Shown piece by piece: positions 9,447 to 18,024 of a stretch of DNA of 64,000 nt (position 1 is its first letter; each line of letters starts with the position of its first letter). Origin of the DNA: Saccharospirillum alexandrii. Lineage in GTDB: Bacteria; Pseudomonadota; Gammaproteobacteria; Pseudomonadales; Natronospirillaceae. The notes under the pieces are model-generated. The model made no database searches. It was not told the origin of the DNA and was given only the letters and a program-made list of their open reading frames with translations. Made by a program: the position numbers and the translations under genes. Location of the stretch: positions 1,179,782-1,243,781 of the forward strand of contig NZ_RCIP01000002.1 in assembly GCF_004000275.1 (NCBI RefSeq). The letters run 5' to 3'.

Positions 9447-9500
9447 CATTTTCAACGCCCTGATAATAGTTGCGTTCGTCGTTGAAAATGACGGTATACT
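9447..9500 (+). promoter_or_regulatory. Candidate promoter with an 11-bp dyad before the solute-binding gene
   Basis: CATTTTCAACG at 9447-9457 and its exact complement CGTTGAAAATG at 9480-9490 form a perfect inverted repeat with a 22-base spacer. A TATACT box (9495-9500) follows 4 bases later, about 35 bases before the ATG at 9536. The layout suggests an operator overlapping the -35 region. No run of T follows, so a terminator is unlikely. Confidence 0.5.
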
Positions 9501-9535
9501 GACCGTTGATCCGACTACGGACCGAAGTGAGCGCC

Positions 9536-10369
9536 ATGTCAGACAACCGGAAACCTCGCCGCAAACACCCGCCCCCTCCCGCACTGAGGGGACTGGCGGT
9601 TGGCATTCTGCTGGGGTTTTTTCCGGCGGCTGTATGGGCGGAAAGCGCCTCGACGGTTCGGCTGGTCACCGGTGACAATTATGCGCCGTTTTCCGACCAG
9701 ACCCTGCCCGAAGGTGGCCTGGCCACGCACCTGGTGCGCTATCTGTTCGAGCAAATCGTTCAGCCGGTTGAGATTGACATTACCGGGTGGGCCACCGGCT
9801 ATCAGGCTGCGTTGGACGGCGACTATGCCGGCACTTTTCCCTACATCGAATCGGAACAACGTCTTGAAGACTATCTGTTTTCAGACCCGCTGTTTACCGT
9901 CAGTTCCTACGCCTACGTTGATCAGTCGAGCACCATCAACGCCAGCAGCCCGGAAGATCTGGCCGGCTTGACCTTATGTCTGCCTGAAGGCTTTGCGCAC
10001 GGACCCGCCCTGAACCCTCTGGTGGAAAGCGGCTCTATCACCCGCCTTACCCCTACGGATATGCCAAGCTGCTTTGCCATGCTGCAGTCTGGCGAGGCCG
10101 ATTTCGTCAAGATCAACCGCTATGTGGCACGCGAATTACTGCGCAATGCTGGCGTTCCGCATTCGGCCATCCGGGCGCTGCCGTTTCCGGTAGAAACCGT
10201 ATCGATGCACTTTATTGCTCCGCGCAACCAGAGCGGTTCGCCCGCCCTGATTGCCAGCGTAAACCAGGCCCTGGCGGACCTGCAGCAGGACAACGAATAC
10301 GCCCGCTTCGTCGACGACTACCTGACGATCATCTACCCTCGTCAGATGCCTTCCAGCTCGGCCCCGTAA
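9536..10369 (+). CDS. Periplasmic solute-binding protein, amino-acid type
   Basis: A 277-residue exported protein. A basic N-terminus (MSDNRKPRRKH) and a hydrophobic segment ending in AVWA form the signal peptide. The mature part has the fold pattern of bacterial extracellular solute-binding proteins family 3 (RLVTGDNYAPFSDQ opening, FSDPLFTVSSYAYVD in the middle). No ABC permease or ATPase gene lies beside it, so it is an orphan binding protein or has a sensing role. ATG 9536 is preferred because an in-frame TTG at 9506 would only add ten residues ahead of the signal peptide. Its 3' end overlaps the convergent oxidoreductase gene by 28 bases. Confidence 0.75.
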   Translation: MSDNRKPRRKHPPPPALRGLAVGILLGFFPAAVWAESASTVRLVTGDNYAPFSDQTLPEGGLATHLVRYLFEQIVQPVEIDITGWATGYQAALDGDYAGTFPYIESEQRLEDYLFSDPLFTVSSYAYVDQSSTINASSPEDLAGLTLCLPEGFAHGPALNPLVESGSITRLTPTDMPSCFAMLQSGEADFVKINRYVARELLRNAGVPHSAIRALPFPVETVSMHFIAPRNQSGSPALIASVNQALADLQQDNEYARFVDDYLTIIYPRQMPSSSAP

Positions 10370-11352
10370 TCTGGCCCCCAGCGCTTGCGAATGCGGTCCA
10401 TTACCTCGGCCAGGGCGAGCGAATCGGCCCAGCTGTGCTCTTCACATTGCAGCAAGCCGGCTGCCAGACTGCGGTTCACGGCACTGAATTCATAGTGATA
10501 GCCACGCCCCAGCAATGGGTATTGCTGCTGGCTGACCGGTGCCTTACCTACTTGCCAGCGGGCCGCCTGGCTGGCGAACCAGGGCGCTTTAATCTCCACC
10601 CAGCCGTCTTCGCCGCTGATGGCCGCCTGCGTCGGCAACGGAAAATCCAGGCTGTACGACAGCGATGCACGTGCCCCGTCCGCATACCGCAACACCAGAT
10701 CGGCCGACCGGTCGACGCCGCGAACGCCGAGCGTCACATCACCCTCAATATCCACAGGCGCGCCGAACAGATCCAGTGGCAACAACAGGGGGTAAATGCC
10801 GATATCCAGCAATGAGCCACCGGCGAGTTCAGGGGCGTTCAGTCGATGATCCGGGTCAGCCGGTGCCGCGAAACCGAAGCTGGCCTGGCAATGGCGCACC
10901 TGGCCGATACGGCCGGATTTCAGATCCGCCAGAACCGACCGGTAAACCGGGCTGAAGCGCGTCCACAGAGCCTCAACACACAGCACCTGGCACCGTTCAG
11001 CCGTCTCATACAGGCTTTTGGTCTGGGCTGCGTTCAGGGTGGCCGGTTTCTCGACCAAGACGGCCTTGCCCGCCTCCATAGCTGCCAGGGCCTGCTGGCG
11101 ATGCTGGGTGTGGGGGCTGGCGATATAAACCACATCGATGTCATCCCGCGCCAGCAGGGTGTCGAGATCGTCGAACGCCAGTGCAAGCCCATGGCGGTCG
11201 GCAAAGGTCTGTGCGCTGGCCTGGGAGCGCGAGCATACGGCGACAAACTCACCGCCGTTTCCGTGCCGGGCATCGGCGACAAACTGGTCGGCCATACCAC
11301 CGGTGCCAACAACGGCCCAGCGATAGGGTGCGGATGAAAGTTCAGAAGTCAT
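10342..11352 (-). CDS. Gfo/Idh/MocA family NAD(P)-dependent oxidoreductase
   Basis: A 336-residue enzyme with an N-terminal Rossmann domain (VGTGGMADQFV near residue 12) and the EKPATLN segment that carries the catalytic Lys of this family. The C-terminal alpha/beta domain resembles dihydrodiol or glucose-fructose oxidoreductases. Members oxidise or reduce sugars, inositols and related alcohols; the substrate cannot be read. ATG 11352 is chosen because AAGGAG stands 8 bases upstream, while a GTG at 11361 would lie directly on that ribosome site. Its last 28 bases overlap the 3' end of the convergent solute-binding gene. Confidence 0.88.
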   Translation of the reverse strand: MTSELSSAPYRWAVVGTGGMADQFVADARHGNGGEFVAVCSRSQASAQTFADRHGLALAFDDLDTLLARDDIDVVYIASPHTQHRQQALAAMEAGKAVLVEKPATLNAAQTKSLYETAERCQVLCVEALWTRFSPVYRSVLADLKSGRIGQVRHCQASFGFAAPADPDHRLNAPELAGGSLLDIGIYPLLLPLDLFGAPVDIEGDVTLGVRGVDRSADLVLRYADGARASLSYSLDFPLPTQAAISGEDGWVEIKAPWFASQAARWQVGKAPVSQQQYPLLGRGYHYEFSAVNRSLAAGLLQCEEHSWADSLALAEVMDRIRKRWGPDYGAELEGI

Positions 11353-11440
11353 GCGGGACACTCCTTTGGGTCACTCGGGACCGTTCTTGTTGTTGGTTCG
11401 AATGCGCGCGGTTGCTCAGATGCCAACGCCAGCCAGGCGA

Positions 11441-11995
11441 TCACTGCAGGGGCGTAACCCGGTTCATAAATCGTTGAGCCCGGGCTTCACGTTCTTCATT
11501 CTGGCCTTTGTACAAGACGGATATTTTTACCCACCCTGAGTCGACCGCATAGAGCCGGTGGCGCTGTATCCGGTTTTCGGCATCGTACAAGGCGTATCGA
11601 GCAGTCGATCCAGTGCTTTGCATGGGCTCGTAAACGCTCCCGGCCACCTGCTCGCGATCGGTCTCCAGCATGCGGGCGGCCAGTTCGGGCAATGGCTGCG
11701 TCAAGTCGCCGGTTTGTACCAGAAAATCCATACCCCGACGTCGCAAGAACCAGGCGTCGGTGTCCGCATTCGGCTGGGCACTGGGTTCGGCCTCCCACTC
11801 CACGGCAATGGCGTCGTCGATCGTTGTTGTTACGTAGTCGGGCTGATCAACCGGTTTCAGGCGGGTTGGCCATTGCAGATAGACAAAGCCAATCAGTAAT
11901 ACAATGACTATCCAGAAGGTGGGGCGGCGTATGGCGTCTCGCCAGCCAGTAACCGGAGTGCGGTCGGCTGACGGATCATCCGGGCGATGCGACAC
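11441..11995 (-). CDS. Unknown membrane-anchored protein
   Basis: A 184-residue protein that I do not recognise. Residues 1-22 are polar, residues 25-42 are a hydrophobic anchor (FWIVIVLLIGFVYLQW) and the remaining 140 residues are soluble and probably periplasmic. GTG 11995 is preferred because AAGAGAA lies a few bases ahead; the frame continues upstream to 12049 without a good ribosome site. The gene lies upstream of the oxidoreductase on the same strand, but an 88-base gap makes co-transcription uncertain. Confidence 0.6.
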   Translation of the reverse strand: MSHRPDDPSADRTPVTGWRDAIRRPTFWIVIVLLIGFVYLQWPTRLKPVDQPDYVTTTIDDAIAVEWEAEPSAQPNADTDAWFLRRRGMDFLVQTGDLTQPLPELAARMLETDREQVAGSVYEPMQSTGSTARYALYDAENRIQRHRLYAVDSGWVKISVLYKGQNEEREARAQRFMNRVTPLQ

Positions 11996-12124
11996 GGCAG
12001 GTTCTCTTTTGTGAGCTGAAATAAATAAACTGGCCGCACTGTACCGCAATGCACCGGCGCGGGCCAGTCAGTCGCATCTAGGTGGCCGCGCTGCCAGTTG
12101 AAGCACAACAGCACGGCCAACTGA

Positions 12125-14299
12125 CTAGTTGGCGAAACTCGGTGACTGGCAGGTTTCAGGTGCCTGCTGAATCACATCGAAGGTGGTGTCGGCGAAGTCG
12201 GATACATAGGGAGTTAACCCGCCTTTACCTGCCGTCGCAAACACATAGTCCGCCAGGTCGTTGCCTGCGTTCATCCGGTGCCCTGAAAACACCGATTGCG
12301 AGCGTTCGTCGTACTGGGCAAGCATGTCGGGCGTGGAGCCCTGATTCGAGGTCAGATCAACCGGCTCACCGGTTGCCCGGCAATCTTCATTGGCCAGCCA
12401 AACCAGACTGCCAACCACGTTCAGGCCACCTTCACGGAAATCGCGCAGCAGGTTTTCCTGAAAATAAGACATTGAATCGCCTCGCTCCTCTGCCTGCTGA
12501 CTGTTGTTGAGCACCATGTTGTCTTCAAACAGCAAGCGGCCGCCCACGCGAATGCTCAGGATATCCTTGCGATAGCCATAGAATACGTTATTGAACAAAT
12601 GGGCCTGACCACGCCGCAACAAGGGTATACGGCGTAGCGTCTCATACCGCTTGTCGCTGTAGTATTCGTCGTGCGTGACGAAGAGATTATTGTGCAGTGT
12701 CGCGGTAATCTGCTCATTGATGGTTCTGCTGTCGCTGGAGCCCATCAAGCCAGTACGCTTGACGTTAATCAGCTTGTTAAACGACAAGGTCACATCATAA
12801 GCGCCCACTTTAATATCCCAGGCCGAATCGCCGGTATTATCAAAGGTATTCTGGTGAATCCAGATATCGTGAGACTCCCCGGTTGAGCGAATCATATCCG
12901 GATCGAGATCATGGTCTTCGACATGGCCCGCCCCACGAAACTCCATATTGGTAATGATGACATTGCGACTGGCGTGGGTTGACTTGCCTCCGGAGTCCGA
13001 CCCGATGGCGAAGCCATTAAACAGCATGTAAGCCTGGCTGCCGCGGCCATCCACGGTGGTGTTGGAATGAATCATCCGGTTGCGAATGGGCAGGCTGGAA
13101 TCGTTCAGCCGCACATTATAAAACTCATTCAGGCAGTCTTCCGATGATATGGCATTCACCGAACACCACAACGGCGGCTCCATACACTCGCCGACGGAGG
13201 CATTACCCAATGCCGATCTGACGTTCGGATCTGCGCAATACAGGCGATGAAAGGAGATATCCGTCGGCTCGGTGAAACCCTGCTTGTCGAATACCACCCA
13301 TTGTGGGTCATCCGTGCTGATGGCATCAAACAACTGCTGCTCAACCGAGGTTTCAGCATCGCGACGAATAACGACCAGGGTGCTATTGCCGGATGCATCG
13401 TATCCGCCGGTACTGTGCTCACCAAAACCGATCGGCTGACCAAGGCTTTGATGCAGACAGCTGACAATCTCCTGGTCGGTCGTCAGCACCGGTGATGAAC
13501 GCCAGTTTACGGCCGGGTTGTCCACCAGCTCCCGGCACGCATCTCGCCAGGCCTGATCGGTATCTGGTGGCGTTGGATTATCCGGTGGTGTTGGATCATC
13601 GGGTGGCGTCGAATCGTCCGGCGGTGTTGAATCATCGGGTGGCGTCGAATCGTCTGGCGGTGTTGAATCGTCGGGTGGCGGCGTGTCGTCGCTCTGGCCA
13701 TCACCGCATTCACTGGGGGTCAGCTCATTGCTGTCGAACGTCAGATAATCGATGTTGGAGAGGCCGGAATCACTGGTAGCCACCAACGTGATGTCGTTAT
13801 GGCCTTCGTTCAAATACACCGGCATCCCGTCAGTGAGCTGATAGTCAGTCCAGCCCTGGGTGGGTAACAAATCCACCAAACTGGATTCAACAGCGTTCAC
13901 ACTGAACGTGCCTGGCCGTGCGGCGTTACCGCCATTGGCGTGCCGGACACTCAGTGAATACGAACCGGCCTGCGGCGCCTGAACGGCCCAGGTTAGGGTC
14001 GCACCGCTAACGTTTTCACTGTTGACGTAGCCGGTGCCGGTAAAGCCCAGATGTTCTGTCTCGATGTCGCCTTCAACACCGCAAAAACCGCTTTCATTTT
14101 CCTGTAATACCAAAGGCCCGGCCGGGCTCTCATCCTCATCCTGGTCGGCGGGTACGTCCTCTGCATCTGACTCGTCGGGCGATGTTACCTCTTCAGTTGC
14201 TTCGCCTTTGTCTGGTTTGGAAACAACAATGGAAACGTCCTCGTCCAGGCATGCGCTGAGCAGTCCCAGTGAGGTTAACAATAAGAGTGTTCTTTTCAT
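12125..14299 (-). CDS. Lipoprotein pectate lyase (PL1) with CBM-like domain
   Basis: A 724-residue secreted polysaccharide lyase. The signal peptide ends in the lipobox LLSAC (Cys-17), so the protein is lipid-anchored. An acidic Ser/Glu/Asp stretch follows. Next comes a carbohydrate-binding module of the CBM6/CBM35 type (about residues 75-200, with the SYSLSVRHANGG pattern), then a low-complexity Pro-Asp-Ser-Thr linker. The catalytic domain is a PL1-like parallel beta-helix: WIHQNTFDNTGD, the VTLSFNKL turn, GLMGSSDS, and the RRIPLLRRGQAHLFNNVF segment with the conserved Arg residues. It cleaves polygalacturonate by beta-elimination. ATG 14299 is preceded by AGGTGA. No other pectin genes are near. 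Confidence 0.85.
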   Translation of the reverse strand: MKRTLLLLTSLGLLSACLDEDVSIVVSKPDKGEATEEVTSPDESDAEDVPADQDEDESPAGPLVLQENESGFCGVEGDIETEHLGFTGTGYVNSENVSGATLTWAVQAPQAGSYSLSVRHANGGNAARPGTFSVNAVESSLVDLLPTQGWTDYQLTDGMPVYLNEGHNDITLVATSDSGLSNIDYLTFDSNELTPSECGDGQSDDTPPPDDSTPPDDSTPPDDSTPPDDSTPPDDPTPPDNPTPPDTDQAWRDACRELVDNPAVNWRSSPVLTTDQEIVSCLHQSLGQPIGFGEHSTGGYDASGNSTLVVIRRDAETSVEQQLFDAISTDDPQWVVFDKQGFTEPTDISFHRLYCADPNVRSALGNASVGECMEPPLWCSVNAISSEDCLNEFYNVRLNDSSLPIRNRMIHSNTTVDGRGSQAYMLFNGFAIGSDSGGKSTHASRNVIITNMEFRGAGHVEDHDLDPDMIRSTGESHDIWIHQNTFDNTGDSAWDIKVGAYDVTLSFNKLINVKRTGLMGSSDSRTINEQITATLHNNLFVTHDEYYSDKRYETLRRIPLLRRGQAHLFNNVFYGYRKDILSIRVGGRLLFEDNMVLNNSQQAEERGDSMSYFQENLLRDFREGGLNVVGSLVWLANEDCRATGEPVDLTSNQGSTPDMLAQYDERSQSVFSGHRMNAGNDLADYVFATAGKGGLTPYVSDFADTTFDVIQQAPETCQSPSFAN
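13564..13689 (-). repeat. 18-bp tandem repeat encoding the PPDDST linker
   Basis: About seven degenerate copies of an 18-base unit within the pectate lyase gene encode a repeating Thr-Pro-Pro-Asp-Asp-Ser hexapeptide. This gives a flexible acidic linker between the binding module and the lyase domain. Copy number is likely to vary between strains. Confidence 0.85.
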
Positions 14300-14604
14300 G
14301 ATGAGTGTCACCTGATCCCTGTGGAATGTTAATGTATGACAATAAAACATCGGTCAGGAAGGGTCACTCGGAACACATTGGAATTGTGGCGTAATACCAT
14401 TAATAGGAGCAGTGTTGTCTCGAATTGTGCGCAAGTTCTGCAATCATTGAGACAGAGTTAACGTTTTAACCGCGATCATTTCTGGTTATTCCGATTGTTG
14501 ACGGGTGGCGTGTAAACCCAGCAGGAGGCTCACCAGGCGCAACGTACGAGCCGATCATGTTCTTCGGTGCCATTGCGTCCCAGTGGTGTGGCGGAGGGTG
14601 CCGG
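14300..14604. other. Spacer between pectate lyase and pspC
   Basis: 305 bases without a convincing gene. The part near 14300-14480 is AT-richer and must hold the pectate lyase promoter. An imperfect palindrome with GTTAA/TTAAC arms lies near 14456-14470 and could be an operator, but it is short and unsupported. I see no strong terminator after pspC. Confidence 0.4.
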
Positions 14605-15042
14605 TTAGTCCTGAATCTTGGAGAATTCCCGGTCCAGTTCATAGCGCTTGGAGGTCACGTACTGCTCCATTCGTTCGACCCGGCTCAGGACGCGGTTCAG
14701 GCGTTCCTGAGCCGTACTGAGCCGCTCGCTGGGGCTTTCACCGTAGCGAAAAAGATTGCGCGGCCGGTCCTGATGGCTGTTCTCGTCGTACTGGTATTCC
14801 TGCTGCACCGGGCCTTTGGGACGAGGTGCCATGGCGACACAGGCGCCGATGTAGGCCAGCATGGTCAGGAAGCCAAAAAACATAAATCCCGCCACCACGA
14901 TCAATCGGGCAATCCAGGGTTCAATGTTAAAGTGGTCGGCCAGACCCGCACAGACACCGCCGAGCCAGCCGTCTTTCTTGTTCCGGTACAGGTTCATGCC
15001 GAAGCCTTCGCGGCGACGCTGCCAGAATTCTTTCTTAGTCAT
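14605..15042 (-). CDS. pspC: Phage shock protein C
   Basis: A 145-residue inner-membrane protein. The PspC domain fills residues 15-75 (YRNKKDGWLGGVCAGLADHF, then one or two membrane helices around residues 45-72). The C-terminal half is a charged helix with heptad spacing (SERLSTAQERLNRVL). PspC senses envelope stress together with PspB and releases PspA from PspF. It is the last gene of the psp operon, 18 bases after pspB, with a GGAGAGA ribosome site. Confidence 0.92.
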   Translation of the reverse strand: MTKKEFWQRRREGFGMNLYRNKKDGWLGGVCAGLADHFNIEPWIARLIVVAGFMFFGFLTMLAYIGACVAMAPRPKGPVQQEYQYDENSHQDRPRNLFRYGESPSERLSTAQERLNRVLSRVERMEQYVTSKRYELDREFSKIQD

Positions 15043-15060
15043 TAGAGTCTCTCCGACGTA

Positions 15061-15294
15061 TCAGCGTTCCCGCTTCCAGCGGGGGCTGCGTTCATCCAAA
15101 ATACCTTCCAGGGCATCGACCCGGTCGACAACCTTGTCGAGGGTGCGCAGCAGGTCATCCAACTTCACCTGGTCATCCTCAGACAACCCCTGCCGGGTTC
15201 GCCCCTTGTGGCGATAGTCCAGCACCAGCCAGATTGGCATCACCACCACCAAAAACAGAATGGTTGGGACAAACAAAAATTCAAAGAAATGCAT
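15061..15294 (-). CDS. pspB: Phage shock protein B
   Basis: A 77-residue protein with one N-terminal membrane helix (residues 3-25) and a cytoplasmic leucine-rich coiled coil (DDLLRTLDKVVDRVDALEGIL). This is the standard PspB architecture. It forms the stress-sensing complex with PspC and helps recruit PspA. It has a strong AAGGAG ribosome site and lies between pspA and pspC in the usual order. Confidence 0.92.
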   Translation of the reverse strand: MHFFEFLFVPTILFLVVVMPIWLVLDYRHKGRTRQGLSEDDQVKLDDLLRTLDKVVDRVDALEGILDERSPRWKRER

Positions 15295-15343
15295 GCCTTA
15301 ACTCCTTGCGGGCCAGCCAATCAGACCAGCCCGTGGCTCAATA

Positions 15344-16018
15344 TTATTCCGGACGGTTTTTCATTTTTGCTTTCAGGCGTTCCAGCTCAAGATTGATGCT
15401 GTCGTCCCGAACCAGGTTGTCGATCTCCCCGGCCAGATCCGTGCGCTCGTTCTTGCCAAGATCCATCGCCTCGATCTCGCTTTCCATTGAATCCATGCGG
15501 CGCTCGTAGCGTTCGAACTTCTCAAAAGCATCCTGCAGCGACTCACGCGACAGCTGCTCTTTCGCCCGGCGCCGGCTCGACACCGTTTGATGCCGCATGA
15601 CCATGGACTTCTGCTTGGCCTTGGCATCGGTCAGCTTTTGCTGCAACTGCCCGATCTCACCGGACAACTGTTTCAGGTGTTCATCCAACGCCGCAAACTC
15701 CTGCTCAATGATAGCTTCTTCTTCCTGCAGGACCTGTTTTTCCGCCAGCGCAGCGCGGGCCAAATCTTCCCGGTTTTTCTCCAGTGCCAGGGTAGCCTTG
15801 GCTTCCCATTCGGCCACTTCCGCATGCAAGCGGTCCAGTCGGCGCTGAGCGTCTTTCTTGTCGGCAATGATGCGCGCCGAACTGCTGCGCACTTCCACCA
15901 GCGTTTCTTCCATTTCCTGAATGATCAGCCGAATCATCTTCTGCGGATCTTCAGCCCGGTCCAGCAAGGCGGTCAGATTGGAATTGATGATGTCGGTCAG
16001 TCTCGAAAATATACCCAT
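15344..16018 (-). CDS. pspA: Phage shock protein A
   Basis: A 224-residue, almost wholly alpha-helical protein of the PspA/IM30 (ESCRT-III-like) family. It begins MGIFSRLTDIINSNL, with the amphipathic membrane-binding helix at residues 1-20, followed by long charged coiled coils. PspA oligomers bind and stabilise damaged inner membrane, and in resting cells inhibit PspF. The ATG follows CAGGAG. It lies 65 bases downstream of a small membrane-protein gene at 16084-16251, so it is probably the second gene of the operon here, unlike in E. coli where it is first. Confidence 0.95.
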   Translation of the reverse strand: MGIFSRLTDIINSNLTALLDRAEDPQKMIRLIIQEMEETLVEVRSSSARIIADKKDAQRRLDRLHAEVAEWEAKATLALEKNREDLARAALAEKQVLQEEEAIIEQEFAALDEHLKQLSGEIGQLQQKLTDAKAKQKSMVMRHQTVSSRRRAKEQLSRESLQDAFEKFERYERRMDSMESEIEAMDLGKNERTDLAGEIDNLVRDDSINLELERLKAKMKNRPE

Positions 16019-16083
16019 AGCTCACACTCCTGATTGCCAAATAGTGGTTAATAAGCCTGCTGAAACAATCGTTCAGCGGTGTT

Positions 16084-16251
16084 CTAACGTTCGTTGGGAG
16101 ACCGCGCGAACAGATGTGTAATGCTCTCGTAGAGCATGGTCATCCAAACGAAGGTCAATAATCCGATGCCCAGGTGCGTCACCACCGCCAGGGCGCTGCT
16201 CAGCGTAATCATGCCCATGTACAGCGGTGCGCGCGGGTTCAACATAAACAT
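16084..16251 (-). CDS. Small membrane protein at the head of the psp operon
   Basis: A 55-codon frame that I read directly from the sequence. It starts at ATG 16251 (a second in-frame ATG is at 16245), with a GGGACAGG ribosome site, and ends TAG at 16084. The protein opens MFMLNPRAPLYMGMI, has a hydrophobic core from about residue 11 to 41 with a single His in the middle (VVTHLG), and ends in a basic tail (LFARSPNER). This suggests one long or two short membrane helices. It lies between the sigma-54 promoter and pspA in the same direction, so it should be induced with the psp genes. It does not resemble PspB, PspD or PspG to my eye. Confidence 0.6.
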   Translation of the reverse strand: MFMLNPRAPLYMGMITLSSALAVVTHLGIGLLTFVWMTMLYESITHLFARSPNER

Positions 16252-16324
16252 AGCCTGTCCCTCTGTCTGATAATCCCTGGCTACAGCAAATCGTCAGTGA
16301 TTGGTTGCGTTACGCCTTTGCTAT

Positions 16325-16340
16325 TACAGATACTGTGCCA
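16325..16340 (-). promoter_or_regulatory. Sigma-54 promoter of the psp operon
   Basis: Read on the minus strand, the element is TGGCACAGTATCTGTA. It matches the -24 block exactly (TGGCAC) and the -12 block in part (CTGTA for TTGCA), with correct spacing. It lies 74 bases before the small gene at 16251. The divergent gene is the sigma-54 activator PspF, which supports the call. Confidence 0.65.
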
Positions 16341-16403
16341 AGTCGCTAATCCATTGATTTATAAGAACTTTATGGATTTCACCTCACATAGAGCTAGACT
16401 TTA

Positions 16404-16420
16404 TTAGCTTTAAAAGCTAA
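16404..16420. promoter_or_regulatory. 17-bp palindrome, candidate PspF enhancer site
   Basis: TTAGCTTTAAAAGCTAA is a perfect palindrome around one central base. Its centre is about 100 bases upstream of the predicted psp transcription start, which is where PspF binds in known psp operons. It also lies 40 bases before the pspF ATG, so PspF bound there could repress its own gene. Confidence 0.5.
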
Positions 16421-16458
16421 TTTATTTAGCCATTCAAACCAATGCATAGAGAACAGAC

Positions 16459-17457
16459 ATGACCGAGCGCAGCCCACAGCGAATCCTTGGTGAAAGCCCG
16501 GCCTTGTCTGACCTCCTAGACCGGGTATCCCAGGTCGCCCCGCTCACTCGCCCTGTACTGGTCATCGGCGAGCGGGGCACCGGTAAGGAACTGATCGCCG
16601 AACGGCTGCATTTTCTGTCGCAGCGCTGGCAACAACCGTTTCTGAAAATCAACTGCGGCGCCATCAGCGAATCCCTGCTCGATGCTGACCTATTCGGCTA
16701 TGAACCCGGCGCTTTTACCGGCGCTACCCGGCTGCACAAAGGCCGCTTCGAACGAGCACACGAAGGCACGCTGTTTCTGGATGAAGTAGGCAACATGTCG
16801 CAGGCGTTACAGGAAAAACTGCTGCGCCTGATCGAGTACGGTGAATTTGAACGCCTCGGCGGCCAGCAAACCCTCACCGTCGACGTGCGCATCATCGCCG
16901 CCACCAACGAACACCTGCCGGGCCTGGCCGCAGAAGGCCGCTTCCGCGCCGACTTGCTCGACCGCCTGGCGTTCGACGTACTCACCCTGCCGCCCCTGCG
17001 CCACCGACACGACGACATCACCCTGCTTGCCGATCAATTCGGCATTCAGATGAGCAGTGAACTGGGCTGGGAGGTGTTTCCGGGGTTTACCGACCGGGCA
17101 CTGGAGCAGCTAACCAGACACCCCTTCTACGGCAATGTCCGCGAACTCAAGAACGCCATCGAACGCAGCGTCTACCGCTGGGGCAATGAAGCCGAACCAA
17201 TTGACGACCTGGTGCTCGACCCCTTTCACTCACCCTGGCAACCCGCACCGGAAACCACAGAAAACGGCTTTGCAGCCAACCCAGGCGAGAGTTTCAGCGA
17301 ACAGGTCAGTCGTTATGAAGTGGCGTTACTGGAAGGCGCACTGGATGCCAATGGCCGTCACCAGGGGCGGGCGGCTGAAGCGCTGGGGCTGAGTTACCAT
17401 CAGTTTCGCAGCCAGCTGAGAAAACATGGGTTAATTGAGCAGAAGAGACAACGTTAA
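16459..17457 (+). CDS. pspF: Psp operon sigma-54 activator
   Basis: A 332-residue AAA+ enhancer-binding protein without a receiver domain, as is typical of PspF. Motifs are Walker A GERGTGKE at residues 37-44, the sigma-54 contact loop GAFTGA at 84-89, a Walker B-like TLFLDEVG near 104 and a C-terminal Fis-type helix-turn-helix (GRAAEALGLSYHQFRSQL). PspF remodels sigma-54 RNA polymerase at the psp promoter and is held inactive by PspA. The gene is divergent from the psp operon with the palindrome between them. Confidence 0.95.
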   Translation: MTERSPQRILGESPALSDLLDRVSQVAPLTRPVLVIGERGTGKELIAERLHFLSQRWQQPFLKINCGAISESLLDADLFGYEPGAFTGATRLHKGRFERAHEGTLFLDEVGNMSQALQEKLLRLIEYGEFERLGGQQTLTVDVRIIAATNEHLPGLAAEGRFRADLLDRLAFDVLTLPPLRHRHDDITLLADQFGIQMSSELGWEVFPGFTDRALEQLTRHPFYGNVRELKNAIERSVYRWGNEAEPIDDLVLDPFHSPWQPAPETTENGFAANPGESFSEQVSRYEVALLEGALDANGRHQGRAAEALGLSYHQFRSQLRKHGLIEQKRQR

Positions 17458-17465
17458 TAGGGTGC

Positions 17466-17488
17466 CAGACCGGGCACACCCCGGTCTG
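17466..17488. terminator. Hairpin between convergent pspF and PII genes
   Basis: CAGACCGGG (17466-17474) pairs with CCCGGTCTG (17480-17488) around a 5-base loop. It lies between the two stop codons. No clear T-run follows on either side, so termination strength is uncertain. Confidence 0.4.
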
Positions 17489-17505
17489 CTGGGAGAGCAG
17501 TCGGG

Positions 17506-18009
<504 letters not shown>

Positions 18010-18024
18010 TCAACTTGCCGGAGA

